Shown here piece by piece: positions 10,326 to 19,196 of a DNA stretch of 64,000 nucleotides. Each line of letters begins with the position of its first letter. Positions within the stretch are counted from its first letter, which is position 1. Location of the stretch: NCBI RefSeq assembly GCF_000024785.1, contig NC_013441.1:3286001-3350000 (forward strand), written 5' to 3'. Under the pieces are notes generated by a model that saw only the letters and a list, made by a program, of their open reading frames with translations, was not told the origin of the DNA and did not search any database. This DNA comes from Gordonia bronchialis DSM 43247. GTDB lineage: Bacteria > Actinomycetota > Actinomycetes > Mycobacteriales > Mycobacteriaceae. Both the position numbers and the translations under genes were made by a program.

Positions 10326-11069
10326 ATGGCAAAGGCGCAGTCCAAGGACAAGGAAGCAAAGGCCGCGGCCAAGCAGGCGCGGAAGAAGGCATCGAAGGAA
10401 CGGCGCCAACAGCTGTGGCAGGCCTTCCAGATGCAGCGCAAGGAAGACAAACGTCTGCTGCCGTACATGATCGGCCTGTTCGTCGTGGTCGTCGCGGTCT
10501 TCGTCGGACTCGGGTTCGCCTTCGGCTCGCTGTGGCTGTTCCTGCCGCTCGGCATCGTGCTCGGACTGCTCGGCGCGTTCATCCTGTTCGGCCGTCGTGT
10601 GCAGCGCTCCGTGTACACCAAGGCCGAGGGTCAGCCCGGCGCCGCCGGTTGGGCGCTGGGCAACATGCGCGGCCAGTGGCGGGTGCAGCAGGCCGTCTCC
10701 GGTACCTCGCACCTCGACGCCGTGCACCGGGTCATCGGCAAGCCGGGCGTGATCCTCGTCGCCGAGGGCTCCCCCACCCGGGTGAAGTCGCTTCTCGCGC
10801 AAGAGAAGAAGAAGGCGGCGCGCGTGGTCGGCGACACCCCGATCTACGAGATCGTCGTCGGCAACGACGACGGGCAGGTGCCGCTGTCCAAACTCGAGAA
10901 GCACATCAACAAGCTGCCCAAGAACATCAACGCCAAGCGCATGGACACCCTCGAGGGCCGGCTCGCCGCCCTCGGTTCCAAGGCTCCCGGCCCGGGCATG
11001 CCCAAGGGCCCGATGCCGGCCGGTGCCAAGATGCGCAGCATGCAGCGCACCGCCCGTCGACGCAGCTGA
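10326..11069 (+). CDS. DUF4191 membrane protein
   Basis: A 247-aa protein equivalent to Rv2219. A very Lys/Ala-rich charged N-terminus (about 45 residues) is followed by two adjacent membrane helices (YMIGLFVVVVAVFVGLGFAF and LWLFLPLGIVLGLLGAFILFG), then a cytosolic domain with GWALGNMRGQWRVQQAV, PGVILVAEGSPTRVKSLLAQEKKK and KLPKNINAKRMDTLEGRLAALG. The C-terminus is basic (TARRRS). Function unknown; it always sits next to lipA and glnA in relatives. No RBS stronger than a GC-rich leader is seen before ATG 10326. Confidence 0.88.
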   Translation: MAKAQSKDKEAKAAAKQARKKASKERRQQLWQAFQMQRKEDKRLLPYMIGLFVVVVAVFVGLGFAFGSLWLFLPLGIVLGLLGAFILFGRRVQRSVYTKAEGQPGAAGWALGNMRGQWRVQQAVSGTSHLDAVHRVIGKPGVILVAEGSPTRVKSLLAQEKKKAARVVGDTPIYEIVVGNDDGQVPLSKLEKHINKLPKNINAKRMDTLEGRLAALGSKAPGPGMPKGPMPAGAKMRSMQRTARRRS

Positions 11070-11137
11070 TCCGCCGCGCCCGGGACGCGAAGCGGGTGAG
11101 CGACGGGGTGCGGCGTCGGCCGCACCGGCGCTTGCCG

Positions 11138-11641
11138 TCAGCGTGTACGAATGATGGCCGTGCCGGTTGCGCGGTCGTGCAGGGCGCGTCCGTTGTAGTC
11201 GTTGATCAGGGCCGGCACCAGGAAGATCATCAGGACCTGCCGCGCCACGGCACGCACGATGCCCACAGCAGCGGCCGGAACCTCACCCGCGACCTCTGCG
11301 GCGGCCCGGTCGGGACCGTGGTCCACCCGCGCCACCCGCAGCCCGATCGCGAACTGTCCCGGGGTGAACCCGAACAGGGTCACCGCCACCACGCCGATGA
11401 CGAACCAGACAGCCGTCACCATGGTGCTGATGTGCGGTGAGTCGAACCCGACGAACAGCATCGCCAGACCACCGGCGATGAGCCAGTCCACGAACAGTCC
11501 CGACACGCGCGACCAGCCGGTCGCCAGGGAGCCGGGTCCCGACTGCGGAAGGCCGAGGTCTTGACCGCGGTAATCGTTGTCGACGCCGGCGGCCGGTCCG
11601 ATCTGCGGACCGGACAGCCACGATCCGGTGGACCGCCCCAT
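11138..11641 (-). CDS. RDD family membrane protein
   Basis: A 167-aa protein with three or four hydrophobic stretches: SGLFVDWLIAGGLAMLFVGF (RDD helix 1 with its D), TAVWFVIGVVAVTLFGFTPGQFAIGLRVARVD (helix 2 plus the family GQxxxGLRV motif), and AVARQVLMIFLVPALINDYNGRALHDRATGTAII (helix 3 with the LHD..TGT ending). A good RBS (GGGAGA, about 6 bp ahead) marks ATG 11641; longer upstream frames are ruled out. RDD proteins are small transporters or membrane modulators of poorly known role. Corresponds to Rv2219A, divergent from glnA. Confidence 0.88.
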   Translation of the reverse strand: MGRSTGSWLSGPQIGPAAGVDNDYRGQDLGLPQSGPGSLATGWSRVSGLFVDWLIAGGLAMLFVGFDSPHISTMVTAVWFVIGVVAVTLFGFTPGQFAIGLRVARVDHGPDRAAAEVAGEVPAAAVGIVRAVARQVLMIFLVPALINDYNGRALHDRATGTAIIRTR

Positions 11642-11969
11642 TGGTGTTCTCCCTTCGCCGTCGGCCGCGACGAAAGCCTGCGTCACCGCCGTCTCCCATG
11701 GTAGTGGCCGTCCACCCGGGGATTGACGCCACGGGGATCGGTGACGGGCGACTCGGGGAATCCGAAAGGTTCCGTGCAGCACCACCGACCCGGGGGCATA
11801 GTGTTGGACTGCGCACCAAGCCGAGCGCGTAACACAGGAGAAACACACCCTTGACGCCTGGGCAACCTCGCCTCCATACGGTTCAGGCTGAGATCCGCTG
11901 CTGTTCCTTGGTGGCGGATGAGGCGTGTCAGCACCCCTGACCACCCGATCACGAAGGAGTCACCGCACG
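11642..11969. promoter_or_regulatory. Divergent RDD/glnA intergenic region
   Basis: This 328-bp gap holds the control region of both genes. On the glnA side it contains a perfect GlnR box (11829-11844), a TTGACG hexamer seven bases downstream (11851-11856) that could be a -35 element, and TACGGT (11877-11882) as a loose -10 candidate. The last 20 bp carry the glnA RBS (GAAGGAG). No other coding or RNA feature was recognised. Confidence 0.6.
11829..11844 (+). promoter_or_regulatory. GlnR-binding box upstream of glnA
   Basis: GTAAC-ACAGGA-GAAAC matches the actinobacterial GlnR consensus gTnAC-N6-GaAAC at every specified position. It lies 125 bp before the glnA start and just upstream of a -35-like TTGACG, the geometry expected for an activator of nitrogen-limited transcription. 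No binding data; the call rests on motif and context. Confidence 0.75.
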
Positions 11970-13403
<1,434 letters not shown>

Positions 13404-13425
13404 GCCGCAGGCGTCAGTACACTCG

Positions 13426-13468
13426 GTTGCCCGATCGCTCGCCTCGCGAGCGATCGGGCAACTTTTTT
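13426..13468 (+). terminator. Intrinsic terminator of glnA
   Basis: A perfect 16-bp stem (13426-13441 pairs with 13447-13462; arm GTTGCCCGATCGCTCG) closes a 5-base loop and is followed directly by six T (13463-13468). It starts 22 bp after the glnA stop. This is the clearest rho-independent terminator in the window. Confidence 0.95.
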
Positions 13469-13571
13469 GTCAGCGCAACCTCCGTCCGCGGAGATCTGGG
13501 CACTGTGATCCGAGACACGATCGGGACCTTATGCCCTGCCGACTCACAGCCAATGCCTTTACCGTAAGAGA

Positions 13572-13757
13572 ATGCCCCGCACGAGATACGCCGAAGACCT
13601 CGCACCCGGCGACCGCGTCACCGTCGATGGTGCCGACCGGGTCGTCCGCACCACCGTCCCGCGTGATGACGACCAGCTCCTGGTCGAGTTCGTCGCCGGC
13701 GCCGATACCGATAACGAGCTCCTGCTCCATCGTGGCTCCAAGGTCGAGGTCGTCTGA
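13572..13757 (+). CDS. Small conserved-looking protein of unknown function
   Basis: A 61-aa acidic protein (MPRTRYAEDLAPGDRVTVDG, ending GSKVEVV) with alternating hydrophobic strands (RVTV, RVVRTTV, LLVEFVAG, ELLLHRGSKVEVV), compatible with a small SH3-like beta-barrel. The strong G/C third-position bias and absence of a competing gene favour coding. No RBS is obvious. It stands alone between the glnA terminator and the convergent MFS gene. I do not recognise a named family. Confidence 0.55.
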   Translation: MPRTRYAEDLAPGDRVTVDGADRVVRTTVPRDDDQLLVEFVAGADTDNELLLHRGSKVEVV

Positions 13758-13774
13758 CCCGTCCGTTCCCCAGC

Positions 13775-13808
13775 GCGCCGGAGAACGTCATCTGACGGTC
13801 TCCGGCGC
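13775..13808. terminator. Hairpin between the small ORF and the convergent MFS gene
   Basis: GCGCCGGAGAACGTCA (13775-13790) and TGACGGTCTCCGGCGC (13793-13808) form a near-perfect inverted repeat with one mismatch. Placed between two converging genes it probably serves as a bidirectional terminator. No T-run follows on the plus strand. Confidence 0.5.
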
Positions 13809-13820
13809 TGCGCTTTGCGG

Positions 13821-15340
13821 TCAGTGGTGGGTGGCCGGGGCCACCCCGTCGTCGACGCTGTCCGTACGCTTCTGCGGCCGATCGCGCAGACCCCACACTG
13901 CGAGCGCGGCAGTGAGCACCAGGGCCGCGGCCCCCGCCCAGGCGGCGGCGGTGAGGCCGTCGACAAAGGCGACCCGTGCCGCGTCGATCGCCGTCCCCGC
14001 TCGATCCGCCGGCAGGTGGTGTGCGGCGGCGAGCGCGCCGGTCAGGGTGCGCGGCTGCTCGCCGTCGAATCCCGCGTCGGTGAGGTTGGTCCGAAAGACC
14101 ACGTTGACGATGCTGCCGAGCACCGCGATCCCGAGCGCGCCGCCGAGTTCACTCGTCGTCTCCAGCAACCCAGAGGTCGCGCCGGCGCGGTCGGCCGGGG
14201 CGACACCCACCACGTAGTCGGCGATCATCGAGGTCGCCGCGACGATGCCGGCGGCCAGCAGGGTGGCTCCCACCAGAACGGGCAGCAGGGTGTGGATCCC
14301 GGTCGACGACGCCAGCACCACGAAGCCCGCGGCGCCCACCAACAGCCCGGCGACGATCACCGCGGGACGTCCTGCCCGGTTGGCAGCCACCGCGGCCAGC
14401 GGTGCGACCGCACCGACCACCACCGTGGGGGCCAGACTCCACAGTGCGGCACGCAGCGGCGAGTATCCGAGCACGGACTGCAGATACTGGGTCATCAGGA
14501 TGGAGTTGCCCAACATCGCGAACATGCACATCAGGTTCACCGACACCGACGTCGCAAACCGCCGCTCCCCAACAAGATCAGATCGACCAGCGGATCCGCC
14601 AGACGACGCTGACGCCAGACGAACACGGTCCCGATCACCCCGCCGACGGCGATCGTGAGGACCGCGGCGACCGACCAGCCGTCGGCAGCAAGCGATTTGA
14701 TCCCGTCGATGACCGGCAGGATGGCGCCGAGGGCCAGAACCGCACTGAGCACGTCCACCCGACGGCCGGGGACCGCGGTGTGTCCGGGCAGCAGCACCGG
14801 AGCGACGAGCAGCAGCACCACCATGACGGGCACGTTGATGAGGAACACCGACCCCCACCAGAAGTGTTCGAGGAGAAAGCCGCTGATGATCGGCCCGACG
14901 GCGACCCCACCGGCCAGCACGGCGTTCCAGGTGGCGATCGCCTTGCGGCGCGCGTCCTCGTCGTCGAAGAGGTGGCGGATCATCGCCAGTGTCGAGGGCA
15001 TCAGCGTGGCCCCGGCGACCGCGAGCAGTGCACGCGCCCCGATCAGCATCTCGGCACTCGTCGCGAACGCCGCAACCACCGACGCCGCCCCGAATCCGGC
15101 CGCCCCGAGCATCAACAGCCGACGGTGACCGATCCGGTCGGCGACCGACCCCATCGTCAGCAGCAACCCGGCCAGGACGAACCCGTAGATGTCGAAGATC
15201 CAGAGTTGCTGGGCAGCCGACGGTTCCAGGTCGGCGGCGATATAGGGCACTGCGAAGAACAGCACCGAAACATCCATCGACACGATGAGCATCGGAAGAC
15301 ACAACGCGGTGAGACCCCACCACGGTGAACGTATGGCCAT
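13821..15340 (-). pseudogene. DHA2-type MFS drug transporter, frameshifted
   Basis: The N-terminal 265 residues from ATG 15340 (MAIRSPWWGLTALCLPMLIV) and the C-terminal half in another frame (ERRFATSVSVNLMCMFAML to the stop at 13821) together make one 506-aa, 14-helix EmrB/QacA-family proton antiporter. The first frame shows motif A-like GSVADRIGHRRLL and motif C-like AVAGGVAVGPIISGFLLE. The break is at the C4 run 14567-14570 (GGGG on the coding strand): one added G rejoins DLILLG to ERRFATS. The RBS AGGACGAGG is intact. A divergent TetR gene probably regulates it. Either the pump is disrupted by a one-base deletion or the base was lost in sequencing. Confidence 0.85.
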
Positions 15341-15437
15341 GATCCTCGTCCTTCTGCGTATTACATAGACTGTTTATTTGATACGCAGATAGTAGAACGG
15401 TTCTGTGTACGCCGCAAGCAGTAAGTAGGATGTGGTC
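15341..15437. promoter_or_regulatory. MFS/TetR divergent promoter with operator-like repeats
   Basis: Two inverted repeats lie in this relatively AT-rich gap: CTGCGTATTA (15354-15363) opposite TGATACGCAG (15379-15388), 9 of 10 matched across a 15-bp spacer, and the short palindrome AGAAC-G-GTTCT (15394-15404). Either could be the operator of the adjacent TetR repressor controlling both itself and the pump. Confidence 0.55.
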
Positions 15438-16184
15438 ATGACGAGCCGCTCCCCCGACCCCGACGCCCTGCCCAGATACCTGGCATCGCTCTGGGGTCGC
15501 GGTGACGACGCACCGCGCCGTGGGCCCAAGCCGACCCTCACCATTCATGACATCGCCCGCGCCGCCGTGGCCATCGCCGACGAGCACGGATGGGAGGCGG
15601 TGTCGATGAAGGCCATCGCCGAATCACTCGGCATGACCACGATGTCGCTCTACCGCTACGTGGAGAGCAAGGACGACGTCATCGACGTGATGGTCGATGA
15701 GGCGTACGGGCCATCACACCCCATGCCCGGCGAGACCTGGCAGGAACGCATCCGCAACTGGGCCTACACGGTCACCGATCGGATGCGCGCGCGTCCCTGG
15801 CTCGCGGTGGTGCCGTTGTCACGACCGCCGGTGGGCCCGAACACGTTGTCCTGGACCGAATCCGGGGTCCGCGCTTTCGACGGGACGCCGCTGACCGGCC
15901 AGCAGAAGATGAACGCGCTGCTCCTCGTCGACGGCTTCGTACGCCACCACGTACGCCAATCCATCCAGATGGGCATGCTCGACGCGAAACCCGACGGCCC
16001 CGCCTACGAGAGCATGCTCGCCGTGCTCGTCGGACCCGATACCCATCCGGGTATCACCGCCGCCATCGCGGGGATGTCCCCGTGGGACGCCGACGACGAC
16101 TTCTTCACCGAGCAACTGGAATTCGGACTCGCGGTGCTCGTCGACGGACTTGCCGCGCTCATCGACGGCAAAGCCCTACGATGA
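15438..16184 (+). CDS. TetR-family transcriptional regulator
   Basis: A 248-aa regulator. The N-terminal HTH is unmistakable (LTIHDIARAAVAIADEHGWE, then AVSMKAIAESLGMTTMSLYRYVESKDDVIDVMVDEAYG). The C-terminal ligand domain resembles the TetR_C_1 group (DRMRARPWLAVV, PLTGQQKMNALLLVDGFVRHH). ATG 15438 has AGGA 7 bp upstream; GTG 15432 is the alternative. It is divergent from the MFS pump, the usual layout of a drug-inducible repressor and its target. The stop is 4 bp before the holin-like gene, with which it may be co-transcribed. Confidence 0.9.
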   Translation: MTSRSPDPDALPRYLASLWGRGDDAPRRGPKPTLTIHDIARAAVAIADEHGWEAVSMKAIAESLGMTTMSLYRYVESKDDVIDVMVDEAYGPSHPMPGETWQERIRNWAYTVTDRMRARPWLAVVPLSRPPVGPNTLSWTESGVRAFDGTPLTGQQKMNALLLVDGFVRHHVRQSIQMGMLDAKPDGPAYESMLAVLVGPDTHPGITAAIAGMSPWDADDDFFTEQLEFGLAVLVDGLAALIDGKALR

Positions 16185-16188
16185 GCGC

Positions 16189-16599
16189 ATGATCCGTCTT
16201 CTCATCCGCGCCGTCGTCTACCTGGTCTCGGCGGCCATCGGACTCATCGTCGCCTCTGCGGTACTTGACGACTTCCATCTCCACGCAGGTGGTTTCATCG
16301 TCGCTCTGGTCATCTTCGCGCTCGCCCAGCTCATCCTCGGACCGTTCATCGCCAGGGTGGTCCGCAACAATGCCGAGGCACTTCTCGGCGGCGTCGGGCT
16401 GGTGTCCACCTTCGTCGCGCTGCTGATCGCATCGCTGATCGGTGACGGACTCGAGATCAACGGAGTCGCGGCATGGATCGCCGGCACGGTGATCGTGTGG
16501 CTGGTCACCGCCATCGCCACGATGGTGGTGCCGTACCTGCTCGTCAAGGCCGGGGTCAAGCACGTCCGCGACGACGACGACGCGCCAGACCCGGCCTGA
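16189..16599 (+). CDS. Four-helix holin-like membrane protein (YvlD/holin superfamily IV type)
   Basis: A 136-aa protein that is almost all membrane: LIRAVVYLVSAAIGLIVASAVL, GGFIVALVIFALAQLILGPFIARVV, EALLGGVGLVSTFVALLIASLIG and GVAAWIAGTVIVWLVTAIATMVVPYLLVK, ending in an acidic tail (DDDDAPDPA). The pattern fits the YvlD-like family that databases label 'mycobacterial 4-TMS phage holin', although these are chromosomal genes with no phage context, as here. Function unknown. It is head-to-tail with TetR and convergent with heme oxygenase. Confidence 0.78.
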   Translation: MIRLLIRAVVYLVSAAIGLIVASAVLDDFHLHAGGFIVALVIFALAQLILGPFIARVVRNNAEALLGGVGLVSTFVALLIASLIGDGLEINGVAAWIAGTVIVWLVTAIATMVVPYLLVKAGVKHVRDDDDAPDPA

Positions 16600-16607
16600 C
16601 GTAACCC

Positions 16608-17252
16608 TTAGGCGGCGGCCGCGCCCTCCAGCTCACCGAACATGTCCTGGTTGTGCCCGAAGGCCGCAACCGCCTCGGACACAAGGCGTTCCACCGCGTC
16701 GGCGTCGAGCGGCAGACCGTCGAGACGGTCGCGGTAGGCGTCCTTGTACCGCTTGAGTTTGTCGATCCCCTCGAAGCTGTAGAAGCTCAGTGTGGCGTCG
16801 TCGAGGCCGTAGTGTTCCCGCATCCGGTGCGCCACGACCTGCCCGCCGGAGAGGTCCCCGAGGTAGCGGGTGTAGTGGTGGGCGACGTAGCGCGCCGGAT
16901 CGGTGCGGGTGGACTCGATGGCGTCGACGTAGCGCTGCACCGCGGGCAGCGGGGCGACGGTGTCCGGGTCGATCCCGAGGGCGGCCAGGTCCGCGCGGAG
17001 CCGAGGAAGGCGGCGCAGCCGTTCGTCGACGACAGCTGCGGCGACCGGGTCGTCGGCCAGGTGATCGCCCACCTCCTCGAGTGTGCGGTACACGAAGTAC
17101 AGCTGCATGGCCAGGCGGGTGTACTGCGCACCGTCGAGACGCCCGGACATCAGGTCGTCGACGAATCGCGCGCTCTCGGCCTGCTGATGGGCCACTGCGG
17201 TTGCTGCGCGCAGGCGTTCGGAGATGGTCGTGGGAAGCTGCGAGGTCGTCAT
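16608..17252 (-). CDS. Heme oxygenase (biliverdin-forming type)
   Basis: Opens heme with O2 to release iron, CO and biliverdin. The 214-aa length matches HmuO of corynebacteria. The proximal heme ligand is His22 in AVAHQQAES, and the distal-helix motif GDLSGGQ is intact (RYLGDLSGGQVVAHRMREHYG). QLYFVYRTLEEVGDHL and YRDRLDGLPLD are further family blocks. The ATG overlaps the stop of the upstream EEP gene (ATGA on the minus strand), so translation is coupled. It is the last gene of a probable glnA2-glnE-EEP-EEP-heme oxygenase run; no heme-uptake genes are nearby, which is unusual for this enzyme. Confidence 0.95.
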   Translation of the reverse strand: MTTSQLPTTISERLRAATAVAHQQAESARFVDDLMSGRLDGAQYTRLAMQLYFVYRTLEEVGDHLADDPVAAAVVDERLRRLPRLRADLAALGIDPDTVAPLPAVQRYVDAIESTRTDPARYVAHHYTRYLGDLSGGQVVAHRMREHYGLDDATLSFYSFEGIDKLKRYKDAYRDRLDGLPLDADAVERLVSEAVAAFGHNQDMFGELEGAAAA

Positions 17253-18193
17253 GATGCCACCAGTGTTACCACCACGGCACGATGATCGGAACCCGGGATG
17301 TCATGTGTGCTCAACGACGCCGCGGCGAAACCCCGGGTGATGACATGATCCAGCGTGATGAACGGCCGTCGGGAGCGGTTGGCCGGGAAGGTCGGTGAGA
17401 AGCCGGCACCGATCTGTTCGGCGGCGTCGGCGAACCCGTCGGTGAGCAACGCGCGGTAGCGGGAGCTGTCCCAGGTGGCGTTGAAATCCCCGGCCGCGAC
17501 GACGCGTTGCTGCGGGGTGGACCGCAGGTAGTCCCCGAGGGCCCGCAGATCCGAATCCCAACTCGTGACGAACCCGCCCAGTGGGGCGCGCGGATGGATG
17601 GCCAGCACCCGCGTGCCCGGCGCTCCCGGCAGATCGGTGACCGCGCTCAGCATCCGGTCCGCGGTCCCGGGCACCGGTGCGGCGCCGACCAGCGGCTGCG
17701 CGCTGAGCAGCGCGGTACCCCCGGTCTGCGACACCGGGATGGCATACACGTGCGGGAGGCGGGCGACGATGCGTCCGGCCCGAATGCGTGCCAGCGCCTC
17801 GGGTGTCACCTCCTGTAGGGACAGCAGGTCGGCGTGCGAGGAGTCGACGAGCTCGGCGAGCGCCTCGGTGTCGGCCTCGCCGAGACGAAGATTCGCGGTG
17901 ATCACGGTGAACCGCTCACCCGCCGGCGGACTCTCCCCGATCCACAGCGGCAACTGCGACCATACGAGCGCCAGCGCGGCAAGCACCGCGATACCCAACC
18001 AGTTCCACCGGCGCAGGACCGCGAAGACGAGCACCGCCCCGACCGCCGGGATCACCGCGAACGGCACGCGGCTGGTCATCCGCACAGCCGTCGACCAGGT
18101 GGACGGGTAGTAGTGCAGGCCCAGGGCCACGATCACAACTGCCAGCGCGATGAAGCCGGACACCAGCGCCGACGTCGAGATCAGTTTGCGCAT
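17249..18193 (-). CDS. Endonuclease/exonuclease/phosphatase family membrane protein (copy 2)
   Basis: A 314-aa protein with three N-terminal membrane helices (SALVSGFIALAVVIVALGLHY, VPFAVIPAVGAVLVFAVLRRW, LGIAVLAALALVWSQLPLW) followed by an extracytoplasmic EEP catalytic domain: FTVITANLRLG, LLSLQEVTPEAL, VVAAGDFNATWDSSRYRALL, and the terminal GSDHRAVVVTLV. These supply the metal-binding Glu, Asp/Asn and His of the fold. ATG 18193 (MRKLISTSA) is chosen by alignment with the upstream paralogue. Its stop overlaps the heme oxygenase start. Substrate unknown; family members cut DNA, phosphoinositides or sphingomyelin. Confidence 0.88.
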   Translation of the reverse strand: MRKLISTSALVSGFIALAVVIVALGLHYYPSTWSTAVRMTSRVPFAVIPAVGAVLVFAVLRRWNWLGIAVLAALALVWSQLPLWIGESPPAGERFTVITANLRLGEADTEALAELVDSSHADLLSLQEVTPEALARIRAGRIVARLPHVYAIPVSQTGGTALLSAQPLVGAAPVPGTADRMLSAVTDLPGAPGTRVLAIHPRAPLGGFVTSWDSDLRALGDYLRSTPQQRVVAAGDFNATWDSSRYRALLTDGFADAAEQIGAGFSPTFPANRSRRPFITLDHVITRGFAAASLSTHDIPGSDHRAVVVTLVAS

Positions 18194-18212
18194 CGTGCGA
18201 CGTCCGGGGCCC

Positions 18213-19169
18213 TCACCTCTCCGATGATGCCACCAGCGTGACGACCACGGCCCGATGGTCCGAACCCGGCAACGCCGCGGTCCGCATCGATGTCGCGACG
18301 AAACCACGCGTGATCACATGGTCGATCGCGACCACCGGCTGTCCGCCGAAACGATCCGTCGGGTAGGTCGGCAGAAAGCCGGCGCCCGCCTGTTCGGCGG
18401 CGTCGGCGAAACCGAGATCGAGCAGCGCACGGTAGCGCGCGTTGTCCCAGGTGACGTTGAAGTCGCCGGCGACGATCACCGGTCCGGCGGGCAGCGACCG
18501 CAGATGTGCCGTGAGGATGTCCATGTCGCGCACCCATACATCGGCCTTGCCGTCCAGCGGGGCACCGGGGTGCACGGCGAGCACCCGGGTACCGGGGGCC
18601 CCGGGGAGATCGGTACTGGCCGCCAGGTTGTGCAGGACGGTGCCGTCGATGTTGAAGGGCTCGGTCAGCGGCGTGCGACTCAACAACGCCGTCCCGGCGG
18701 CAAGGGGATACGGAATGGCGTACTCGTGGGGCAGCTGCCGGACGATCTGGCTGCCCCGGATACGGGCGAGCGCTTCCGGGGTGACCTCCTGCAGTGACAC
18801 CAGGTCGGCGTCGGATTCGGCGATCAGCTTCGACAACGCATCGACGTCGGCCTCACCGAACAGCAGGTTGGCGCTCACCACCGTGATCGGTTGACCCGAC
18901 GGCGCCGAATGCGCCACCCAGAGCGGTGCCTGGGTCATGATCAGCGCGACCGTGGCGCACACCGCGAAGGCGAGCATGAACCACCGGCGCAGCACCCCGA
19001 AGATGACGATGGCCACGACCGCCGGGATGACCGCGAACGGGACGACGGCCGTCAGGTAGATGGTGAGCAGACCGCGCGACGGGAAATGATGCAGCCAGAG
19101 CGCCACCCCCACCATCGCGAGCAGTATCCATCCGACGACGAGGGTCGCCGCCGAGACATACTTGCGCAT
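18213..19169 (-). CDS. Endonuclease/exonuclease/phosphatase family membrane protein (copy 1)
   Basis: A 318-aa tandem paralogue of the next gene, with the same architecture: MRKYVSAATLVVGWILLAMVG and two further helices, then VVSANLLFGEADVDAL, LVSLQEVTPEALARIRGSQI, VIVAGDFNVTWDNARYRALLDLGFADAAEQAGAGF and GSDHRAVVVTLVASS. The two copies share long identical strings (QEVTPEALARIR, DLPGAPGTRVLA, GFADAAEQ.GAGF), so they arose by duplication. It lies 27 bp after glnE and 19 bp before the second copy, in one transcription unit. Confidence 0.88.
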   Translation of the reverse strand: MRKYVSAATLVVGWILLAMVGVALWLHHFPSRGLLTIYLTAVVPFAVIPAVVAIVIFGVLRRWFMLAFAVCATVALIMTQAPLWVAHSAPSGQPITVVSANLLFGEADVDALSKLIAESDADLVSLQEVTPEALARIRGSQIVRQLPHEYAIPYPLAAGTALLSRTPLTEPFNIDGTVLHNLAASTDLPGAPGTRVLAVHPGAPLDGKADVWVRDMDILTAHLRSLPAGPVIVAGDFNVTWDNARYRALLDLGFADAAEQAGAGFLPTYPTDRFGGQPVVAIDHVITRGFVATSMRTAALPGSDHRAVVVTLVASSER

Positions 19170-19196
19170 CAGACCTCGAGACTCTCTGACCCGAAC

